Shown here: in pieces, positions 1 through 10,812 of the stretch
Layout of the letters: the number at the start of each line of letters is the position of its first letter
How positions within the stretch are numbered: the stretch's first letter is position 1
Assembly (NCBI GenBank): GCA_948465565.1
Contig: CAOJXR010000003.1
Coordinates: forward strand, 29,214-93,213
Length of the DNA: 64,000 bases
Origin: an uncultured Clostridium sp.
GTDB lineage: Bacteria > Bacillota > Clostridia > TANB77 > CAG-508
Direction: 5' to 3'
Notes under the pieces: model-generated
Told to the model about the DNA's origin: nothing
Databases searched by the model: none
What the model saw: only the letters and a program-made list of their open reading frames with translations
Made by a program: the position numbers and the translations under genes

Positions 1-955
<955 letters not shown>

Positions 956-1061
956 TTAATTTTATTTGGCTATCTGTATTTTTTAATAAAATGTACACTG
1001 CTGTGCAATTCCATTTTGTGATTTTTTAAATTTCCAGATAAATGTATTCAATTTTTACATT

Positions 1062-1088
1062 GGAATGGCTATTATTCCTAGCCATTCC
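1062..1088 (-). other. Hairpin in the rpoB-rpoC intergenic region
   Basis: A 10-bp perfect stem, GGAATGGCTA with TAGCCATTCC, lies just after the rpoB stop codon. On the transcribed strand no clear U-tract follows, so it is more likely an RNA processing or stability element than a full terminator. The remaining ~110 bases before rpoC show nothing else. Confidence 0.5.
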
Positions 1089-1098
1089 TTTTATTTAA

Positions 1099-4000
1099 TT
1101 ACTCTTCTGTGTCAATATCACCTAATAATGCGTTTGGGTCTAATTCGTCGTCTTCTAATAATGAATCAAATAACTCGTCTGTTTCTAGGTCATCCATGTT
1201 AACTTCTTCATCTTCTAGGTCCATTTCTAATTCGTCTTCTGAAACTTCTGTTAAGTTTTGCTCATCAAGTAGCTCTTGTTCCATCATTTGTCTTCCTTGT
1301 TCTTCTGTAAGTTCTATTCCATCTTCAACATGTTCTTTTAATTCTAATTCTTCGTCATCATGTGAATATAAACGTATATCTAGTCCAAGTGATTGAAGTT
1401 CTTTTACTAATACCTTGAAGCTTTCTGGTATTCCTGGTTCAGGAATGTTTTCACCTTTTACAATTGCTTCATAAGTTTTTACTCTACCAACAACATCGTC
1501 TGATTTAACTGTTAAGATTTCTTGAAGTGTGTGTGCAGCACCATATGCTTCAAGTGCCCAAACTTCCATTTCTCCAAATCTCTGTCCACCAAATTGTGCT
1601 TTACCACCTAGAGGTTGTTGTGTAACTAGTGAGTATGGTCCAGTTGAACGAGCATGTATTTTATCATCAACCAAATGGTGAAGTTTTAACATGTACATTA
1701 CACCAACTGTGATTGGTTTATCAAATGCTTCACCTGTTCTACCATCATATAGAACTGTTTTTCCATTTGTTTCAAGTCCTGCCATTTGTAGGCATTCTTC
1801 AATATCTTCTTCTGATGCACCATCAAATACTGGTGTTGCTATTTTCCAGTTTAATAGTCTTGCTGCTGCTCCTAAGTGAACTTCAAGCACTTGTCCAAGG
1901 TTCATACGAGAAGGTACACCTAGTGGATTTAGCACTACATCTACTGGAGTTCCGTCTGGCATGAATGGCATATCTTCTTCTGGTAATATTCTTGAGATAA
2001 CACCTTTATTACCATGACGTCCAGCCATTTTATCTCCGACAGATATTTTTCTTTTTTGAGCAATATAAATTCTAATTACTTGATTTACTCCAGGAGCTAA
2101 TTCATCTGAATTTTCTCTAGTAAATACTTTAACATCAACTATTGTTCCAGCTTCCCCATGAGGTACTCTTAAAGATGTATCTCTAACTTCTCTAGCTTTT
2201 TCACCAAAGATAGCTCTTAATAATCTTTCTTCTGCTGTTAGTTCAGTTTCTCCTTTTGGTGTTACTTTACCAACTAAGATATCTCCTGGTCTAACTTCTG
2301 CACCAACTCTTATTATACCTTCGTCGTCTAAGTCTTTTAAACTGTCTTCTCCAACGTTTGGTATATCTCTTGTTATTTCTTCTGGTCCAAGTTTTGTGTC
2401 ACGGCATTCGCAGTCGTAATCTTCAATATGTATAGATGTTAATACATCTTCTTTAACTAATCTTTCATTTAATAGGATAGCATCCTCATAGTTGTAACCT
2501 TCCCAAGTTGTGAAAGCGATAAGTAGGTTCTTACCAAGAGCCATTTCGCCTTTGTCTGTAGCAGGTCCGTCAGCGATTATGTCTCCTCTTTTTACTTTTT
2601 CACCTTTTTTAACTATTGGTCTTTGGTTTATACATGTTGCACCATTTGTTCTTTTGAATTTACGTAAATGATATACTTTTTCTTTTCCTTTTGCATTTTT
2701 AACTCTGATTTCATCACCTGTTACTCTTGTGATTTCTCCGTCTTCGTCTGCAACTACTACAACTCCTGAATCTTTAGCAGCTCTGTATTCAATACCTGTT
2801 CCTACTATTGGAGAGTCTGTTATCATAAGAGGTACAGCCTGACGTTGCATGTTTGCACCCATCAATGCACGGTTAGCATCGTCGTGCTCTAAGAAAGGTA
2901 TCATTGCTGCTGCTACTGAAACTAATTGTTTTGGTGAAACGTCAACATAGTCAACCTTTTCTTTTTCAACTTCTGTGATTTCATCTAGGTATCTAACTCT
3001 TATTCTGTCATTTACAAATCTATTTTCTTCGTCAACTGGCTCTGATGCTTGAGCAATTATATACTCGTCTTCTGTGTCTGCTGTCATAAATTCAATTTCA
3101 TCAGTTACTTTTCCAGTTTCTTTATCTACTTTTCTATATGGAGTCTCAACAAATCCATATTCATTTATGTTCGCAAATGTTGTTAGTGCTGAGATAAGTC
3201 CTATGTTTGGTCCTTCTGGAGACTCTATTGGACATAATCTACCATAGTGTGTATAGTGAACATCACGTACTTCGAATCCAGCTCTATCTCTTGATAAACC
3301 ACCAGGTCCTAATGCTGATATTCTTCTTTTATGTGTTAATTCTGATAGTGGGTTTGATTGATCCATGAATTGTGATAATTGTGAGCTTCCAAAGAATTCT
3401 CTGATTGATGATGTTATTGGTTTTGTGTTTATTAATGTTTGTGGTGTTACTACGTCTAAGTCTTGTATTGTCATTCTTTCACGAACAACTCTTTCAAGTC
3501 TTGTTAAACCAATTCTGAATTGGTTTTGTAATAACTCACCAACACATCTGATACGTCTGTTTCCTAAGTGGTCAATATCATCTTTTTTACCTAATCCGTG
3601 GTCTAAGTTTAGTATATAACTTACTGAACCTAAGATGTCTTCTGTTGTTACATGCTTTGGTACTAATTCATCCATTCTTTCAGTTATTACTTTTACTAGG
3701 TCTTTTGGGTCTGTGTTATCTAATATATTTTTTAATACTTCGTAGTTTACTAATTCTTTTACTTCAACATCTTTTAATACTTTTTCGTCTACATATGCTT
3801 TGATGTCTACTGTTCCATTTCCTATAACTCTTACTTTTTTGTCTTCAACTTTTACGTCTACTGCATTTATTCCTGAGTTTTGGATTTCTGTAGCTACTTC
3901 TTTTGTTATTACTTCATCTTTTTCAACAAGTACTTCTCCTGTTTCTGGATGAATAATGTCTGAGTATGCTACTCTATTTGTTATTCTGCTTGCTAAGCTT

Positions 4001-4839
4001 AATTTCTTATTATATTTGTATCTACCTACTCGTGCTAAATCATATCTTCTATCATCGAAGAATAATCCGTTGAATAAGTTTCTTGCGGCGTCTACTGTTG
4101 GTAATTCTCCTGGTCTTAATTTTTTGTAGATTTCAATTAATGCGTCTTCTTGAGTTTTAATTGGGTCTTTTGCAATTGTTGCTGCTAATTTTTCTTCTTC
4201 TCCGAAGAAGTCGATTATTTGGTCATCTGTTAATAGTCCTATTGCTCTTAATAATGATGTTACTGGCAATTTTCTTGTTCTATCAATTCTTACCCAGAAT
4301 ACGTCATTACTGTCTGTTTCATATTCAAGCCATGCTCCTCTGATTGGCATTACTGTTGCTGTATATATTTTTTTACCTGTTTTGTCATATGCTGAGTCAT
4401 AATAGCATCCTGGTGAACGAACTAACTGGCTTACGACAACTCTTTCTGCACCGTTTATTACGAATGTTGCACTATCTGTCATAAGTGGGAAATCTCCTAA
4501 GTAGATTTCTTGTTCTTTGATTTCACCTGTTTCTCTGTTGATTAATCTTACTTTTACGTGTAGTCTTGTTGAATATGTTGCGTCTCTTTCTTTTGCTTCT
4601 TCTAGTGTGTATTTTGTTTTTTCTTCCATATAGTAATCAAAGAATTCTAATACTAGGTTTCCTGAATAGTCAACTATTGGAGATACATCTTTTAGTACTT
4701 CTCCTAGTCCTTCTTTTACAAACCATTCATAAGAATCTTTTTGCACTTTTATAAGATTTGGGATTTCAATACTGTCTCCTATCTTAGAAAAGGTTTTTCT
4801 TACGCATTTTTCATGCTCTACGTCTTTTACTTTAACCAA
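1099..4839 (-). CDS. rpoB: RNA polymerase beta subunit
   Basis: Complete beta subunit of 1246 residues, the normal Firmicute size. Recognisable beta motifs run in order: the N-terminal lobe, the fork region with [18 protein letters not shown], and [12 protein letters not shown] near the active centre. An acidic tail follows. The start is a TTG at 4837-4839, preceded by AGGGGTGA at suitable spacing; this gives [11 protein letters not shown] and needs no ATG. The gene stands apart from rplJ/rplL, which are usual upstream neighbours, and has its own promoter and a ~200-nt leader. By hand, every CGG triplet I found on the coding strand is out of frame. Confidence 0.98.
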   Translation of the reverse strand: MVKVKDVEHEKCVRKTFSKIGDSIEIPNLIKVQKDSYEWFVKEGLGEVLKDVSPIVDYSGNLVLEFFDYYMEEKTKYTLEEAKERDATYSTRLHVKVRLINRETGEIKEQEIYLGDFPLMTDSATFVINGAERVVVSQLVRSPGCYYDSAYDKTGKKIYTATVMPIRGAWLEYETDSNDVFWVRIDRTRKLPVTSLLRAIGLLTDDQIIDFFGEEEKLAATIAKDPIKTQEDALIEIYKKLRPGELPTVDAARNLFNGLFFDDRRYDLARVGRYKYNKKLSLASRITNRVAYSDIIHPETGEVLVEKDEVITKEVATEIQNSGINAVDVKVEDKKVRVIGNGTVDIKAYVDEKVLKDVEVKELVNYEVLKNILDNTDPKDLVKVITERMDELVPKHVTTEDILGSVSYILNLDHGLGKKDDIDHLGNRRIRCVGELLQNQFRIGLTRLERVVRERMTIQDLDVVTPQTLINTKPITSSIREFFGSSQLSQFMDQSNPLSELTHKRRISALGPGGLSRDRAGFEVRDVHYTHYGRLCPIESPEGPNIGLISALTTFANINEYGFVETPYRKVDKETGKVTDEIEFMTADTEDEYIIAQASEPVDEENRFVNDRIRVRYLDEITEVEKEKVDYVDVSPKQLVSVAAAMIPFLEHDDANRALMGANMQRQAVPLMITDSPIVGTGIEYRAAKDSGVVVVADEDGEITRVTGDEIRVKNAKGKEKVYHLRKFKRTNGATCINQRPIVKKGEKVKRGDIIADGPATDKGEMALGKNLLIAFTTWEGYNYEDAILLNERLVKEDVLTSIHIEDYDCECRDTKLGPEEITRDIPNVGEDSLKDLDDEGIIRVGAEVRPGDILVGKVTPKGETELTAEERLLRAIFGEKAREVRDTSLRVPHGEAGTIVDVKVFTRENSDELAPGVNQVIRIYIAQKRKISVGDKMAGRHGNKGVISRILPEEDMPFMPDGTPVDVVLNPLGVPSRMNLGQVLEVHLGAAARLLNWKIATPVFDGASEEDIEECLQMAGLETNGKTVLYDGRTGEAFDKPITVGVMYMLKLHHLVDDKIHARSTGPYSLVTQQPLGGKAQFGGQRFGEMEVWALEAYGAAHTLQEILTVKSDDVVGRVKTYEAIVKGENIPEPGIPESFKVLVKELQSLGLDIRLYSHDDEELELKEHVEDGIELTEEQGRQMMEQELLDEQNLTEVSEDELEMDLEDEEVNMDDLETDELFDSLLEDDELDPNALLGDIDTEE

Positions 4840-4849
4840 AAAAAATCAC

Positions 4850-5037
4850 CCCTATTTTCTTGTTTGCTGGTTATGACAAACTACTAATTTAAAAAGCAGG
4901 TATGTGATATATTATTTTTGAGAAAGTCCTTCTTAAGCCTCAGGTTGTTAGATTCTCGTATATTCCCTGCTAAAAAATATACTCAAAAATAGTTCCTCTG
5001 ATTTTTAATTCCTCTTTCTCATAATATTAAATTTTGT
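4850..5037 (-). promoter_or_regulatory. Long structured 5' leader of rpoB
   Basis: About 200 nt separate the predicted promoter from the TTG start. The transcribed strand holds nested complementary segments: TATTTTTGAG pairs over 10 bp with CTCAAAAATA, enclosing TATATT/AATATA, while AGCAGG can pair with CCTGCT followed by a U-run. Some pairings are mutually exclusive, and CTTTCTC can also pair with an upstream GAGAAAG. This looks like an attenuator or a protein-binding leader. I do not recognise a named family. Confidence 0.55.
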
Positions 5038-5044
5038 CCAAATT

Positions 5045-5074
5045 AGTATATCATAGATTTCCGTAGTAAGTCAA
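5045..5074 (-). promoter_or_regulatory. rpoB promoter
   Basis: On the minus strand TTGACT (5069-5074) is followed by an 18-base spacer and TATACT (5045-5050). It points at rpoB and would give the long leader described here. Confidence 0.75.
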
Positions 5075-5105
5075 GCTTTTCTTCACTATTTTTCCAAATT
5101 CTATA

Positions 5106-5233
5106 ACTATATAGTGCAACATAAAACTAAATATAATAATACTCGCTCCTTGCTGTCGCATTTTTCTTCGAAAAATACTCCAAACTGCGCGTTGCGTCGT
5201 ATTATTATATTTAATTTTATGCTATACTATAGT
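5106..5233. repeat. 128-bp imperfect inverted repeat, MITE-like
   Basis: The left arm 5106-5142 and right arm 5199-5233 are inverted copies with a few mismatches; both contain the run AAATATAATAATAC or its complement. The ~56-base centre is much richer in GC than its surroundings and includes GTCGCA and TGCGTCG segments that can also pair. No ORF is present. It sits between the divergent rpoB and rpsT promoters. It could be a non-autonomous mobile element or a long RNA hairpin. Confidence 0.55.
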
Positions 5234-5269
5234 TGTTTTATTGCATTTTAGTATTTTTTTAAAAAATGC

Positions 5270-5298
5270 TTGCTATTTCAATTTTTCTGTGGTAGAAT
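5270..5298 (+). promoter_or_regulatory. rpsT promoter
   Basis: TTGCTA (5270-5275), a 17-base spacer and TAGAAT (5293-5298) lie about 50 bases before the rpsT start. Confidence 0.65.
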
Positions 5299-5345
5299 AT
5301 TAAAAGTAAAATTTACTTATTAGCTAAGAGGAGGTGCAAAAAGAT

Positions 5346-5609
5346 ATGCCAAATATTAAATCAGCAGTAAAAAGAGTTAGTGTTATTGAAAAGAAAACTT
5401 TACAAAATAATATGATTAAATCAGGATATAAATCAGCTGTTAAGAAGTTTGAAGCATCTGTAGAGGCTGGAAATAAAGAAGAGGCTACAGCAAATTTACA
5501 AGCTGCAGTTAAGAAAATAGATCAAGCTTGTACTAAGGGTGTTATTAAGAAGAATACAGCTTCTAGAAAAAAATCTAATTTAGCAAAAAAATTAAATGAA
5601 ATGAAATAG
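5346..5609 (+). CDS. rpsT: 30S ribosomal protein S20
   Basis: 87 residues, the usual S20 length, beginning MPNIKSAVKRV. The sequence is lysine- and alanine-rich and helical throughout, with the family ending KNTASRKKSNLAKKLNEMK. An upstream GTG at 5334 would add four residues, but it overlaps the AGGAGG ribosome site at 5329-5334. The ATG at 5346, spaced 11 bases from that site, is therefore the right start. S20 is a primary 16S-binding protein of the small subunit. The gene is monocistronic, with its own promoter and a strong terminator. Confidence 0.97.
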   Translation: MPNIKSAVKRVSVIEKKTLQNNMIKSGYKSAVKKFEASVEAGNKEEATANLQAAVKKIDQACTKGVIKKNTASRKKSNLAKKLNEMK

Positions 5610-5632
5610 TTTATTTTTAAAAACGATATGAG

Positions 5633-5665
5633 TTAAGCTCGAAAGTATAAAACTTTCGAGCTTAA
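5633..5665 (+). terminator. rpsT terminator
   Basis: Fourteen-bp perfect stem TTAAGCTCGAAAGT / ACTTTCGAGCTTAA with a 5-base loop, followed by a T-rich stretch. It may also serve the convergent gene on the other strand. Confidence 0.85.
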
Positions 5666-5684
5666 TTTATTTTAAATACCTATC

Positions 5685-5936
5685 CTATTTAAATAGTTCG
5701 TCCTTTACTAGCCATAATCCACAACTACAAACAATTAGAGAAACTGCTCCTATTAATCCTATTTTAAATATTTCTATTCCTATATAATATAGTTCTGCTG
5801 ATATGTACATTTTATAGTGTACTCCTAATACAATTATTCCTAGTACGCTTATTAGAAATGATATCCATAATCCAATATCTACAATCTTAATTATTTTTTT
5901 ATCCATTCTTTTTATCTTTTTTATTATATCCTGCAT
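5685..5936 (-). CDS. Small two-helix membrane protein, unknown function
   Basis: 83 residues starting MQDIIKKIKRMDKK. The ATG at 5934-5936 is preceded by AGGAGGAGA, so the longer reading frame back to 5987 is probably not used. A charged N-terminus is followed by two hydrophobic helices (about residues 15-38 and 50-73) and a short charged tail. It converges with rpsT. No family is recognised and no function is inferred. Confidence 0.65.
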   Translation of the reverse strand: MQDIIKKIKRMDKKIIKIVDIGLWISFLISVLGIIVLGVHYKMYISAELYYIGIEIFKIGLIGAVSLIVCSCGLWLVKDELFK

Positions 5937-6079
5937 AGTCTCTCCTCCTATATTTAAAATATTAACAGATTTGTTGTCTTGCTTCAATTGTACTTTTTGC
6001 CATAATTTACGATTTATTCCACTTGTATTTTTTTATTTGTTAATATATAATGTTTTAGATTTTATGTGGGAGGTTTTTA

Positions 6080-6634
6080 ATGGATACAACAACTTTTAAA
6101 AGTAAAGCAAGTAAAAAATTTATTGTTAGTTTTGTTGTTATTGCATTGGTTATTCTCTCTATTATTTTATTTTTTGTGTTTAGAAATTTTGAAAAGAAGA
6201 ATGATGCAATAACTACTTTTACGAGTAATGATTCTTCTTTTAGTTTGTCAATATATGATAGTTTGGGTTTTTCTGAGCATAATGATAATGATTACGTTTT
6301 GGCATTAAAATCTGAGAATTCTAATGCTGGTATATATGTTTCAAAAGTTTCTACTAATAATGTTAGAGATTTTCGCAAATATATTGAGGCTGATAAAAAT
6401 GATTATATTTCAAAGTTTTCTAACATTAGTCAAGTTTCTGAAATTTCGGAATATACTTTACAGTCTTTGCCAGTTTATAATTATCATTTTAATTATAGGG
6501 AATCTATGTATGTTGATGTTTATTGGATTTTGAAAGATTCTGAATTTTATGTTATTGATTTTAGTATAGATAAAAATACTGAGGATTTGAGTTATCGTAT
6601 TGGTGAAATTTTGAATTCTCTAAAATTTATTTAG
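6080..6634 (+). CDS. Membrane-anchored extracytoplasmic protein, unknown
   Basis: 184 residues. A lysine-rich start is followed by one strong transmembrane helix (about residues 15-37). The rest is polar and probably outside the cell, in the style of small PsbP/DUF-type surface proteins (SNDSSFSLSIYDSLGF). The start ATG follows GGGAGG. The next gene begins 9 bases after the stop, so the two are probably co-transcribed. The family is not identified. Confidence 0.7.
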   Translation: MDTTTFKSKASKKFIVSFVVIALVILSIILFFVFRNFEKKNDAITTFTSNDSSFSLSIYDSLGFSEHNDNDYVLALKSENSNAGIYVSKVSTNNVRDFRKYIEADKNDYISKFSNISQVSEISEYTLQSLPVYNYHFNYRESMYVDVYWILKDSEFYVIDFSIDKNTEDLSYRIGEILNSLKFI

Positions 6635-6643
6635 GAGGTTTAT

Positions 6644-7144
6644 ATGCTTACATCTTTTTTTGCTACATTGCAGGGTATTCCACTTGTTTGTAAATATCTT
6701 TTAACCGCTTTAGTTGGAATGATGCCTATAATTGAAATTAGAGGTGCTATTCCTCTTGGTGTTGTTTTGGGATTGGATTATTGGTCTGCTTTTTTTTGTA
6801 GTTTGATTGGAAATATTATTCCTATATTTTTTATTGTAAAATATATTAGACCATTATTTGATTTCTTTGGTAGATGGAGGTTCTTTAAAAAGATTATTGA
6901 CTGGGCTACAAATAAAGCTACTAGAAAGATTCAGGAAAATCCTAAGTTACAATCTGCTGTGGCTTTTGCATTGTTCGTTTTCGTTGCAATTCCTTTACCT
7001 ACAACTGGTGCTTGGGTTGGTTCATTGGTTGCTAATTTCTTAGATTTACCTTTGAAAAAAGCTTTTCTTCCTCTTGCTTTAGGTGTTGCTACTGCTGGTA
7101 TGATTGTTCTACTAGCTACAGGTGCTGTAGTTGCAGTTATTTAA
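6644..7144 (+). CDS. COG2426 family small multidrug export-like membrane protein
   Basis: 166 residues, very hydrophobic, with the family signature MMPIIEIRGAIPLGVVLGL near residue 25 and a second conserved stretch, VFVAIPLPTTGAWVGS, near residue 107. These match the putative small multi-drug export family (PF06695); real substrates are unknown. The ATG is preceded by GGAGG, whose bases overlap the end of the upstream gene region, so the pair forms one transcription unit ending at the hairpin 7159-7191. Confidence 0.85.
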   Translation: MLTSFFATLQGIPLVCKYLLTALVGMMPIIEIRGAIPLGVVLGLDYWSAFFCSLIGNIIPIFFIVKYIRPLFDFFGRWRFFKKIIDWATNKATRKIQENPKLQSAVAFALFVFVAIPLPTTGAWVGSLVANFLDLPLKKAFLPLALGVATAGMIVLLATGAVVAVI

Positions 7145-7158
7145 AATATTTATAAAAT

Positions 7159-7191
7159 AAAATCTCATCAGTTTGATTCTGATGAGATTTT
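7159..7191. terminator. Bidirectional terminator
   Basis: Stem AAAATCTCATCAG / CTGATGAGATTTT, with T-runs on both strands. It lies between two convergent genes. Confidence 0.85.
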
Positions 7192-7216
7192 GTTTTTTAT
7201 CTTATTTAATTATATT

Positions 7217-8065
7217 TTATTCTTCTTTAAGGCTTGTAACTTCTGATTCTTCTAGTCCCGTTAGTTCAGCAATTTCTTTTATACCAAATCCCTTTTTTAG
7301 CATTTCTTTGGCTACTTTCTTTACTCCGTTTTCGTGTGCTCTTTGCATTTTTAAGTTTTCTAATTGTTGTGCTAGTATTCTATCGTTTATTGCATCCAAT
7401 ACATCATCATCTGTCATTACTATATCAACTATTTTGTTTATTTCTTCTATACTTCTGTTCATCTTAAATAATTCCTCCATTTCTTCTTTATTTAAGTTTC
7501 CTGATAAGTATGCAAGCCATTGCTCTTCTCCTGTTTTTATCTCTTCAACTTTCTCTATAAACCTTGGCAATTGAAATATATGAGTCGTTATATTGGGACT
7601 AAACACTTCGTTATTATACTCTCTTCTTTGCCTTATTATCTCATGATAATTTCCATCTTTGAAATAATTATAACCTAATATCCATATTACCACTGTTTTT
7701 GTTCCATTTAAGTACTTATTGCCTACTTGTAATGAGTTATAGTATATTCCACTTGCATATCCATCATTTCGATTTACTATATTATACTCATTCTCGTTCT
7801 GCATTTCAATATTTATTTTCTCTTTTCCGTCGATTTCAGCTAATATATCAAGTCTCATTAACTTATTGTCTGCATGTACTTTATCTAATGCTACATCATT
7901 TCGTATTACTATATTTGTTATTTTCTTATGTAATATACTTTCTAGAAATGCTTTTAAATATTCTGACCTTTCATTTGAGCCAAATACAATTTTGAATATA
8001 TTGTCTCTTCTTATGTCATATTCTCCTTTCTTTAATGGTTGGTACTTTCTTTTTGCTATTTTCAT
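7217..8065 (-). CDS. Rpn/PD-(D/E)XK nuclease-family transposase-like protein
   Basis: 282 residues. The start is the ATG at 8063-8065, which follows AGGAGGAGTGCTA. The N-terminal two thirds carry the family pattern: DNIFKIVFGSNERSEYLKAFLE, then RLDILAEIDGKEKINIEMQ, in which the Asp and the E-x-Q motif are the expected nuclease residues, then YYNSLQVGNKY. The C-terminus is a helical RpnC-like tail ending in KEIAELTGLEESEVTSL. Such proteins (PF12784) are often multicopy and linked to recombination. It stands alone, convergent with the export-like gene. Confidence 0.85.
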   Translation of the reverse strand: MKIAKRKYQPLKKGEYDIRRDNIFKIVFGSNERSEYLKAFLESILHKKITNIVIRNDVALDKVHADNKLMRLDILAEIDGKEKINIEMQNENEYNIVNRNDGYASGIYYNSLQVGNKYLNGTKTVVIWILGYNYFKDGNYHEIIRQRREYNNEVFSPNITTHIFQLPRFIEKVEEIKTGEEQWLAYLSGNLNKEEMEELFKMNRSIEEINKIVDIVMTDDDVLDAINDRILAQQLENLKMQRAHENGVKKVAKEMLKKGFGIKEIAELTGLEESEVTSLKEE

Positions 8066-8311
8066 TAGCACTCCTCCTATTTGTTTTATTCAAGCAAAAT
8101 GATTACTACATTAATTTCAATTTTTTAATTTTGGAAATTTGATAAGAATTTTATCAAGAAATAAAATTTTGAAAAAATATTTATGAAATAAAATAAATTT
8201 AATATGTCAGCAACCATCCTGTAAGTTTCTTTACTGTATCATTGTATATTCCATAAATCAAGAGAATATGCGTATTTTAATGATAAATCGTATGCCAAAA
8301 AATCACATAAA

Positions 8312-8355
8312 AAAGCATATCTCGACAGTATATTTCAACTATCGAGATATGCTTT
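8312..8355 (-). terminator. Terminator hairpin of the AI-2E family transporter gene
   Basis: AAAGCATATCTCGA (8312-8325) pairs with TCGAGATATGCTTT (8342-8355). It lies just past the stop of the minus-strand transporter gene. The bases from 8072 to 8311 hold no gene that I can support, only a small TTGATAA/TTATCAA palindrome. Confidence 0.75.
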
Positions 8356-8384
8356 AATTTTCTTGTGTAATTTTATAACTTTTC

Positions 8385-9521
8385 TTACTCTAAATTTCTC
8401 ATTCTATACATCTTTATTTTGCTTCTTATTTCTACAAAATCAGTTATTAATAATTTTATTATTGCTATTATTGGTACTGCTAAGAACATCCCTAAAACTC
8501 CAAAGAATTCTCCACCGATTGTGACTGCGAATATTACTAGTATTGGGCTTATTTTTAGTCCATCTCCTAGTATTTTAGGATTTATTATGTTTGAGTCAAT
8601 TTGTTGTATGATTATTACTGTTATTGCCATTATTAAGGTTTGTTCAAATCCCCCTGTAAATAGTGTTATTAATAATGATATGGCAATTGCAATTATTGCT
8701 CCAAAGTATGGGATTATATTAAATAGTCCTATGAACATTCCTAGTAAAACTGAATATTTAATTCCTATTATACTCATTGCTATTGAGACTAAGATTCCTA
8801 CTAAAATTCCATCTATTATTTGGCAATATATGAAATCTAGTAAAATTGAATTTGATTTTCTAAAGTATTTGCTAACACGAGTATAGTTCTGATTATCAAA
8901 TATTGCTTTTCCTAATTTTTTAAGAAATTCTTTTATATTTCCTCTTTCAAGTAATATATATATTGATACGATTATTGTTACAAATACACTGAATACAGCT
9001 GAGAATACTCCTATAACTGTGTTTACATATTCTATCAATCTATCTGTACTAACTAATGACATGAAGTCTATTTCTGTTATTTTCTTTTTTATTTCATCTA
9101 CATTTATCTTCTTTAAAATAGAATCTTCTGGTTCTGCATCTATAAAGTTTTTGGCTTCATCTATGTATGATGGTATATTGTTTACTAAGTCTACTATGCT
9201 ATCTTTTACTGGTGGTATTACCCAATTAATTAATAATGCTATTAGTAGTATTGCTATAGCATATACTAGCAATACACTTATAAACCTTGCTTTATTTTTT
9301 AATAATCTATTCTTTTTTATAATTTTTTCCATAAAGGATACAGGTTTATAAAATAAATATGCAATTATTATTGCCATGAAGAATGGCATTGCTACACTTA
9401 TTATTCTTGATAGTAGGTTGCATAAGCCAGCAAAATCGCTTACACATTTATATGCAATTATTAACGCTACTCCAAGAGAAAACCAGTATACCCATTTGCT
9501 AATTCCTTTTTTCTGTTTCAT
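8385..9521 (-). CDS. AI-2E family transporter (PF01594)
   Basis: 378 residues with about eight transmembrane helices. The family layout is present: two N-terminal helices, a long extracytoplasmic segment around residues 75-145 (PPVKDSIVDLVNNIPSYID), then the conserved core GIKYSVLLGMFIGLFNIIPYFG and a C-terminal pair containing NPKILGDGLKISPI. Members are exporters or sodium-coupled carriers of varied substrates, and only some move autoinducer-2. The start ATG follows AGAAAGGAAA. It is the last gene of the run yifB-dprA-yraN-transporter on the minus strand. Confidence 0.9.
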   Translation of the reverse strand: MKQKKGISKWVYWFSLGVALIIAYKCVSDFAGLCNLLSRIISVAMPFFMAIIIAYLFYKPVSFMEKIIKKNRLLKNKARFISVLLVYAIAILLIALLINWVIPPVKDSIVDLVNNIPSYIDEAKNFIDAEPEDSILKKINVDEIKKKITEIDFMSLVSTDRLIEYVNTVIGVFSAVFSVFVTIIVSIYILLERGNIKEFLKKLGKAIFDNQNYTRVSKYFRKSNSILLDFIYCQIIDGILVGILVSIAMSIIGIKYSVLLGMFIGLFNIIPYFGAIIAIAISLLITLFTGGFEQTLIMAITVIIIQQIDSNIINPKILGDGLKISPILVIFAVTIGGEFFGVLGMFLAVPIIAIIKLLITDFVEIRSKIKMYRMRNLE

Positions 9522-9578
9522 TCTCGGTAATTTCCTTTCTTATGAATATTTATAAATATGATTTTACCATCTTTATCC

Positions 9579-9932
9579 TTATTTTTCAATAATTTTAGGA
9601 ATATAGTTAATTTCTAAATTATTTTCGTTAATATAAATCTCGATTGCATCAAATTGTATTTCGATATTTTTTATTTTATTTATATACATAAAGTATTCTG
9701 CTGTTTTCCATATATGTTCTTCTTTGTTATAGTCTATGGCTTCTCTTGCTTCTATTCTGCGATTTTTTCTTGTCTTTACTTCAATAAAATGTATACAATT
9801 ATTTTTTTTAGCTATTATATCTATTTCTCCAAATCTGCACATAAAATTACATTTCAATATTTGAAATTGATTTATTTGTAAATAAAATTTTCCTATTTTT
9901 TCGCCTAAGTATCCAAATTGTTTATTATTCAA
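9579..9932 (-). CDS. yraN: YraN family (UPF0102) endonuclease-like protein
   Basis: 117 residues with the family pattern GYLGEKIGKFYL, then FGEIDIIAKK and HFIEVKTRK, the D...ExK pattern of PD-(D/E)XK nucleases. The start is a TTG at 9930-9932 lying inside the end of dprA, an 8-base overlap, so translation is probably coupled. The yraN-dprA neighbourhood is common in Firmicutes. The biochemical role remains unclear in the family. Confidence 0.88.
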   Translation of the reverse strand: MNNKQFGYLGEKIGKFYLQINQFQILKCNFMCRFGEIDIIAKKNNCIHFIEVKTRKNRRIEAREAIDYNKEEHIWKTAEYFMYINKIKNIEIQFDAIEIYINENNLEINYIPKIIEK

Positions 9933-10777
9933 TTATTCTGTATCCTTTCCCTATTTCATATGTTATTTGTTCATCTAATTCTAATAATGTTATTTCCCTG
10001 TTTATTTCTGAAATAGTTTTATTAATTTTTTTTGCAATTTCTTCTTTAGTAAGTATTTCTTCTGCTAGTAAGTTTAATATTTCATTATCATATTTTTTCT
10101 TCTTTATATTGTTTTGTTTAAATTTGTGTCCTTTTTCTTCAAAGTGCTTTATTATTTCATTTGGACAAGTTACTAATTTTGCTCCTTTTTTTATTAGTTC
10201 ATTTGGCCCTGTTCCATAGTTGTTACTTATTCCGTGTGGTATACAAAATACTTCTTTTCCCTGTTCTAATCCATATTTGCCTGTTATTGTTGTTCCGCTT
10301 CTGTATTTTCCTTCTACAACTAATATTCCATCTGATAATGCGCTTATTATTCTATTTCTTTTTGGAAAATTTCTACTTTCTGGTAGCACTTCTGGTGAGT
10401 ATTCTGTGACTACTGTTCCTCCAGATTTTAAAATTCTTTTATAAAGGTCATAATTTTCTTCTGGGTAAATATTGTTTAGTCCGCTTCCTAATACTGCTAC
10501 TGTTTTTCCTCCATTTTGTAAGCAACTTTCGTGTGCTATAGTATCTATTCCGATTTGCCATTCCGCTAATGATTATTGCTCCATTTTCTACAAGTTTTTT
10601 TGTGAATTCTTTTGTTAAATTTTCACCTTCTTTTGATGAATTTCTTGAACCTATAATTGCAATTCCAAATTCGTTTAAGTTTTGTAGATTTCCTTCTATG
10701 TAAATTTGTTTGATCTGTGGTTTTATATTTTTTAATTTTTTTGAAAATTCTTTTTCGTTTCTTGTTATTTTTCTAAT
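9925..10777 (-). CDS. dprA: DNA processing protein DprA, read with a +1 shift at an in-frame CGG
   Basis: DprA loads RecA on incoming single-stranded DNA. The N-terminal part reads IRKITRNEKEFSKKL, then GIAIIGSRNSS and IIISGMAN, to CGG at 10550-10552. Skipping the C continues GIDTIAHESCLQNGG, AVLGSGL and the long C-terminal frame with NRIISALSD and the RSGTT motif. The result is a normal short DprA with a winged-helix tail. In the 0 frame the protein would end in nonsense. No ATG, GTG or TTG exists in frame at the front; AAGGAG followed by 9 bases points to ATT at 10775-10777. I consider this a working gene under the CGG rule, though a decayed gene is possible. Confidence 0.8.
10550..10552 (-). 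other. CGG +1 shift site in dprA
   Basis: Codons read GCA AAT CGG AAT. Taking (C)GGA after AAT gives SGMA-N-GID, the conserved glycine of the Rossmann-like DprA core. Confidence 0.85.
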
Positions 10778-10812
10778 TTCTATCCACTCCTTTTCACCAT
10801 TCTGTGTATATT

